Positions 61,425 through 64,000 of a stretch of DNA of 64,000 bases are shown here, piece by piece. Every line of letters starts with the position of its first letter. Positions within the stretch are counted from its first letter, which is position 1. The translations under genes and the position numbers were made by a program. The notes under the pieces are model-generated. The model made no database searches and had not been told where the DNA came from. It worked only from the letters and a program-made list of their open reading frames with translations. Source of the stretch: Georgenia sp. EYE_87 (GTDB lineage Bacteria; Actinomycetota; Actinomycetes; Actinomycetales; Actinomycetaceae); contig NZ_JAHXNL010000016.1 of assembly GCF_023148685.1 (NCBI RefSeq), forward strand, positions 1-64,000. Reading direction: 5' to 3'.

Positions 61425-61524
61425 GCGTTCCTCTCCGTCCGTGCACCGGACGGTCGGGATTTTCGGACGGCGTGAGCCTAGGCAGTCTGGCGGTCCCTCG
61501 CCACCGGGATCCTCCGGTGCGGGC

Positions 61525-62292
61525 TCAGCCCAGGTCGAGCACCTGGTCGAGGCCGAACGTCAGCCCCGGGCGGCGGACCACCTCGCGCACCGCGACCAGC
61601 ACGCCGGGCATGAAGCTCGAGCGGTCGAAGGAGTCGGTGCGGATCGTCAGCTGCTCGCCCGGGTTGCCCAGCAGGATCTCCTCGTGGGCGACGAGGCCGC
61701 GCAGCCGGACGGCGTGGACGTGCACGCCGTCCACCACTGCGCCGCGGGCGCCGTCGACCTGCTTCTCGGTGGCGTCCGGCACGGGCCCGAGCCCCGCCTC
61801 GGCGCGCGCGGCCGCGATGTGGCGGGCGGTGGTCAGCGCCGTGCCCGACGGGGCGTCGACCTTGTCCGGGTGGTGCAGCTCGACCACCTCGACCGACTCG
61901 AAGAAGCGGGCCGCCTGCTGCGCGAACCTCATGGCCAGGACGGCGGAGAGGGCGAAGTTCGGGGCGACGAGGACGCCGAGGCCCTGCTCGCGCCCGGCGT
62001 TGACCCGGTCGAGGTGCTCCCGCACGCGTCCCAGCGACTCCTCGGTCCAGCCCGTGGTCCCGACGACGGCGTGCAGGCCGGCGTCGATGAGGGCGTGGAC
62101 GTTGGCCTCGGTGGCGGCGGGGACGGTGAAGTCCACGCCCACCGCGGCGCCCGAGACCGCCAGGGCCGCGACGTCGTCGCCCTCCCCCAGCCGCGCCACC
62201 AGGTCCAGGTCCGCCGCGCCGTCGACGGCCGCGCAGACCGCCTGCCCCATGCGCCCGTGCGCGCCGATCACTGCCACACCCAGGTTTGTCAC
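61525..62292 (-). CDS. dapB: 4-Hydroxy-tetrahydrodipicolinate reductase
   Basis: NAD(P)H-dependent second enzyme after DapA in the diaminopimelate pathway. The 255-residue protein has the nucleotide loop GAHGRMGQ at 10-17, the catalytic HH pair at 140-141, Lys144 and SGT at 149-151 (ELHHPDKVDAPSGTA), and a normal length. The GTG at 62292 lies 7 nt after TACGCT, implying a leaderless message. It is followed by the BCCT gene on the same strand after 100 nt. Confidence 0.95.
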   Translation of the reverse strand: MTNLGVAVIGAHGRMGQAVCAAVDGAADLDLVARLGEGDDVAALAVSGAAVGVDFTVPAATEANVHALIDAGLHAVVGTTGWTEESLGRVREHLDRVNAGREQGLGVLVAPNFALSAVLAMRFAQQAARFFESVEVVELHHPDKVDAPSGTALTTARHIAAARAEAGLGPVPDATEKQVDGARGAVVDGVHVHAVRLRGLVAHEEILLGNPGEQLTIRTDSFDRSSFMPGVLVAVREVVRRPGLTFGLDQVLDLG

Positions 62293-62299
62293 GTCCGGC

Positions 62300-62305
62300 A
62301 GCGTA
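62300..62305 (-). promoter_or_regulatory. Probable leaderless -10 of dapB (TACGCT)
   Basis: TACGCT on the minus strand ends 7 nt before the dapB GTG. The same hexamer occurs before the CapA-type gene. Confidence 0.5.
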
Positions 62306-62424
62306 GCCGGGCGAGGTTGGCTGCGGCGCGGGGGGTGCACCATCCGGACGGCGCCCCTGGCGTGCAAGCCGCCGGGGCCGGTCAGGAGGCCGCGAACGCA
62401 TCGGCGGTACGGGCCGCGAACGAC

Positions 62425-62457
62425 TGCGGCCCCCGCCCGGGTGGGGCGGGGGCCGCA
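62425..62457 (-). terminator. Terminator of the glycoside hydrolase gene
   Basis: Perfect 14-bp GC stem (62425-62438 with 62444-62457) with a 5-nt loop, 19 nt past the glycoside hydrolase stop. It separates that gene from dapB. Confidence 0.85.
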
Positions 62458-62475
62458 GGCCTCAGGGAGCGGGTG

Positions 62476-64000
62476 TCACTCCTGGTAGGTGAGGCCGAAG
62501 CCGTACTCGTACAGCGCGCCGTCGTCGGTCTCGTCGTAGCCGGGCGTGTCGCTGTTCTGCTGCTCCACCGCCGCGCGGCTCGCGGGCAGGGCGAACGGCA
62601 TCCGGCCCTGCGGCGCGAAGTCGCCGGAGACGATGTCCATCAGCGCCGCGGTGCTGTTGCCGAAGTTCGCGAGGATCGCGCCGGCGTCGCGCAGGCCGCT
62701 GGCCTCGTCGAGCACGTACGGCTGGCGGAAGTAGATGTCGAGAACGACGTTCTCGGCGCCCACCTCCTCCATCACGGCCTGGATGGTCTCCAGGGACGGG
62801 GTGACCTCCCAGGAGGCCGCCTCCTCCTCCATGCCGGTGAGGTCGAGGATGCTCGACTCCCACGGGAAGGAGCCGCCGAAGCGCAGGCCGTTGTCGGTGC
62901 AGGCCGTGGCGCCGTAGGCGACGCACGCGTCGGCCGCGCCGTACGGCTTGGTGCCGTCGAGGTTCCTCGCACCGTCCCAGACGATCGGGCTGATGTGGTC
63001 CGGGTTGAGCCCCGTGGCCGGGTCGTCGCTCTTGTACTCGCCGGTGCGGACGTTCTTGGCGGTCATGGAGATGAGTGCGACGTCGGCGTCCGCCGCGCTC
63101 GGGCGGGTCTCCCCGGCCTCGACGTTGCCGTCGATGACCTCGTAGCCGGCGGCCTCGACCTGGTCGGCGTCGACGTTTCCGAGGACGTACACGGTCTCGT
63201 CACCCTCGAGCGGGAGGACGGCGTCGCCGTCGACCTCCTGGTTCTGCAGGAGCACGGTGGACTTGCGCTGCAGGTCCAGGGCGACCGCGCGGTTCTCGTC
63301 GCTGCCCACGGTCGCGGTGGCGACCTCGGGGTCGACGTACGGGTTCTCGAAGAGACCCATCTCGAACATCGGCGCGAGCAGGCGCTCGGCGGCGAGGTCA
63401 ACGCGCTCCTCGGTGACCAGGCCGTCCGCGACCAGGTCGGTGATCGTCTTGACGTCGTGGAACCCCGAGAGGGTGTCGGTGCCGCTGTTGATCGCCGCAG
63501 CGACCCGCTCCGGCACGGACTTCCCCTCCAGGCCCCAGGCGCGGTCGTTGATGATGCCGGTGTCGGAGTTGACGTAGCCGGCGAAGCCCATCTGGTCGCG
63601 CAGCAGGCCGTTGACGATCTGGTCGGAGAACGCCATGCCGACCTCGTCGTAGTCGACGCCCTCGTAGGTCACGTCGATCGGCACGCCGTAGTACGGCATG
63701 ATCGACGAGACGCCGGCCTCGATGGCCGCCTCGAACGGCTTGAGGTGGTAGCCGAAGGCGTTGCCCGGGTAGACCTGGGTCTTGCCGAACGCGTAGTGCG
63801 GGTCGAGACCGAGCTCCTGCGGCCCGCCGCCCGGGAAGTGCTTCATGGTCAGGGCGACCGAGGTGTCGGGGCTGAGGGAGTTGCCGTCCTCGCCGACGGG
63901 GCCCTGGAGGGTCTCCACGAGCTCGCCCATGATGTTGGCGCCCAGGTCGGCGTCCTCGGTGAACGTCTCGTGGTTGCGGTACCAGCGCGGCTCGGTGGAC
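62476..64000 (-). CDS. Glycoside hydrolase family 3, C-terminal part
   Basis: The gene enters from the right edge without a start; 507 residues are visible. The sequence opens in a TIM-barrel segment (PRWYRNHETFTED), then shows the substrate-binding MKHFPGGG motif and the predicted nucleophile Asp in GYVNSDTG. Next comes the alpha/beta sandwich domain with STVLLQN and a later segment rich in acidic residues. This is the layout of family 3 beta-glucosidases and beta-xylosidases. Substrate and secretion cannot be judged because the N-terminus is missing. The acidic surface composition is consistent with an extracellular enzyme. Confidence 0.88.
   Translation of the reverse strand, partial: STEPRWYRNHETFTEDADLGANIMGELVETLQGPVGEDGNSLSPDTSVALTMKHFPGGGPQELGLDPHYAFGKTQVYPGNAFGYHLKPFEAAIEAGVSSIMPYYGVPIDVTYEGVDYDEVGMAFSDQIVNGLLRDQMGFAGYVNSDTGIINDRAWGLEGKSVPERVAAAINSGTDTLSGFHDVKTITDLVADGLVTEERVDLAAERLLAPMFEMGLFENPYVDPEVATATVGSDENRAVALDLQRKSTVLLQNQEVDGDAVLPLEGDETVYVLGNVDADQVEAAGYEVIDGNVEAGETRPSAADADVALISMTAKNVRTGEYKSDDPATGLNPDHISPIVWDGARNLDGTKPYGAADACVAYGATACTDNGLRFGGSFPWESSILDLTGMEEEAASWEVTPSLETIQAVMEEVGAENVVLDIYFRQPYVLDEASGLRDAGAILANFGNSTAALMDIVSGDFAPQGRMPFALPASRAAVEQQNSDTPGYDETDDGALYEYGFGLTYQE

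Overview
The window is about 64 kb of very GC-rich, gene-dense chromosome from an actinobacterium. GTG starts, ATGA/GTGA start-stop overlaps and apparently leaderless promoters (TANNNT 6-7 nt before a start codon) are common. The gene set (mraZ-led dcw cluster, DUF3040 next to dinB, nrdR/LysM/lexA, recA-recX with DUF3046, clgR-cinA-pgsA, HelD, DUF5997 beside a LysR-type effector domain) fits Micrococcales, for example a Georgenia- or Cellulomonas-like organism. The genus is inference. No rRNA, tRNA, phage, insertion sequence or CRISPR was seen.

Layout. 1-9544 (minus): division and cell-wall cluster mraZ-rsmH-ftsL-ftsI-murE-murF-mraY-murD-(ftsW), nearly all joined by 4-nt overlaps, with candidate MraZ boxes upstream of mraZ. 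9545-18380: a 24-bp tandem array, DUF3040, dinB, an orphan spermidine-synthase-like gene, a cold-shock gene, an MFS transporter, a PAC2-family gene and helD. 18497-26448: serA, an aldo-keto reductase, nrdR, then a divergent SOS unit (LysM membrane protein and lexA) with two LexA boxes, ldh and a DinG-family helicase. 26450-33419: hflX, an RsmC-like methyltransferase, dapF-miaA, two overlapping YbjN paralogues and miaB. 33529-38649: a gluABCD-type amino-acid ABC importer running directly into a second ABC transporter. 38698-45926: recX-recA with an upstream LexA box, DUF3046 and lhr. 46038-53287: HemK-like methyltransferase, DUF5997, a LysR-type effector-binding protein lacking a DNA-binding domain, aroD, a Nei/Fpg glycosylase, clgR-cinA-pgsA and a CapA-type phosphoesterase. 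53274-64000: ftsK, RNase J, dapA, a GNAT protein, a BCCT transporter, dapB and the 3' part of a family 3 glycoside hydrolase.

How genes work together. Envelope growth (mur/fts, dapA/B/F precursor supply, pgsA, ftsK) and genome maintenance (lexA, recA, recX, dinB, nrdR, lhr, nei, DinG-type helicase, helD) dominate. lexA, its divergent LysM gene and recA carry SOS boxes; dinB does not show one.

Most unusual observations. First, short direct repeats recur just downstream of stop codons. In three cases (nrdR, the MFS gene, recX) the repeat unit includes the gene's own last codons and stop. Second, a divergent DUF5997/LysR-effector pair looks like a regulator split into two polypeptides, and the effector protein has a tandem-repeat-derived Gly/Arg tail. 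No obviously novel multi-gene defence or mobile system was found.
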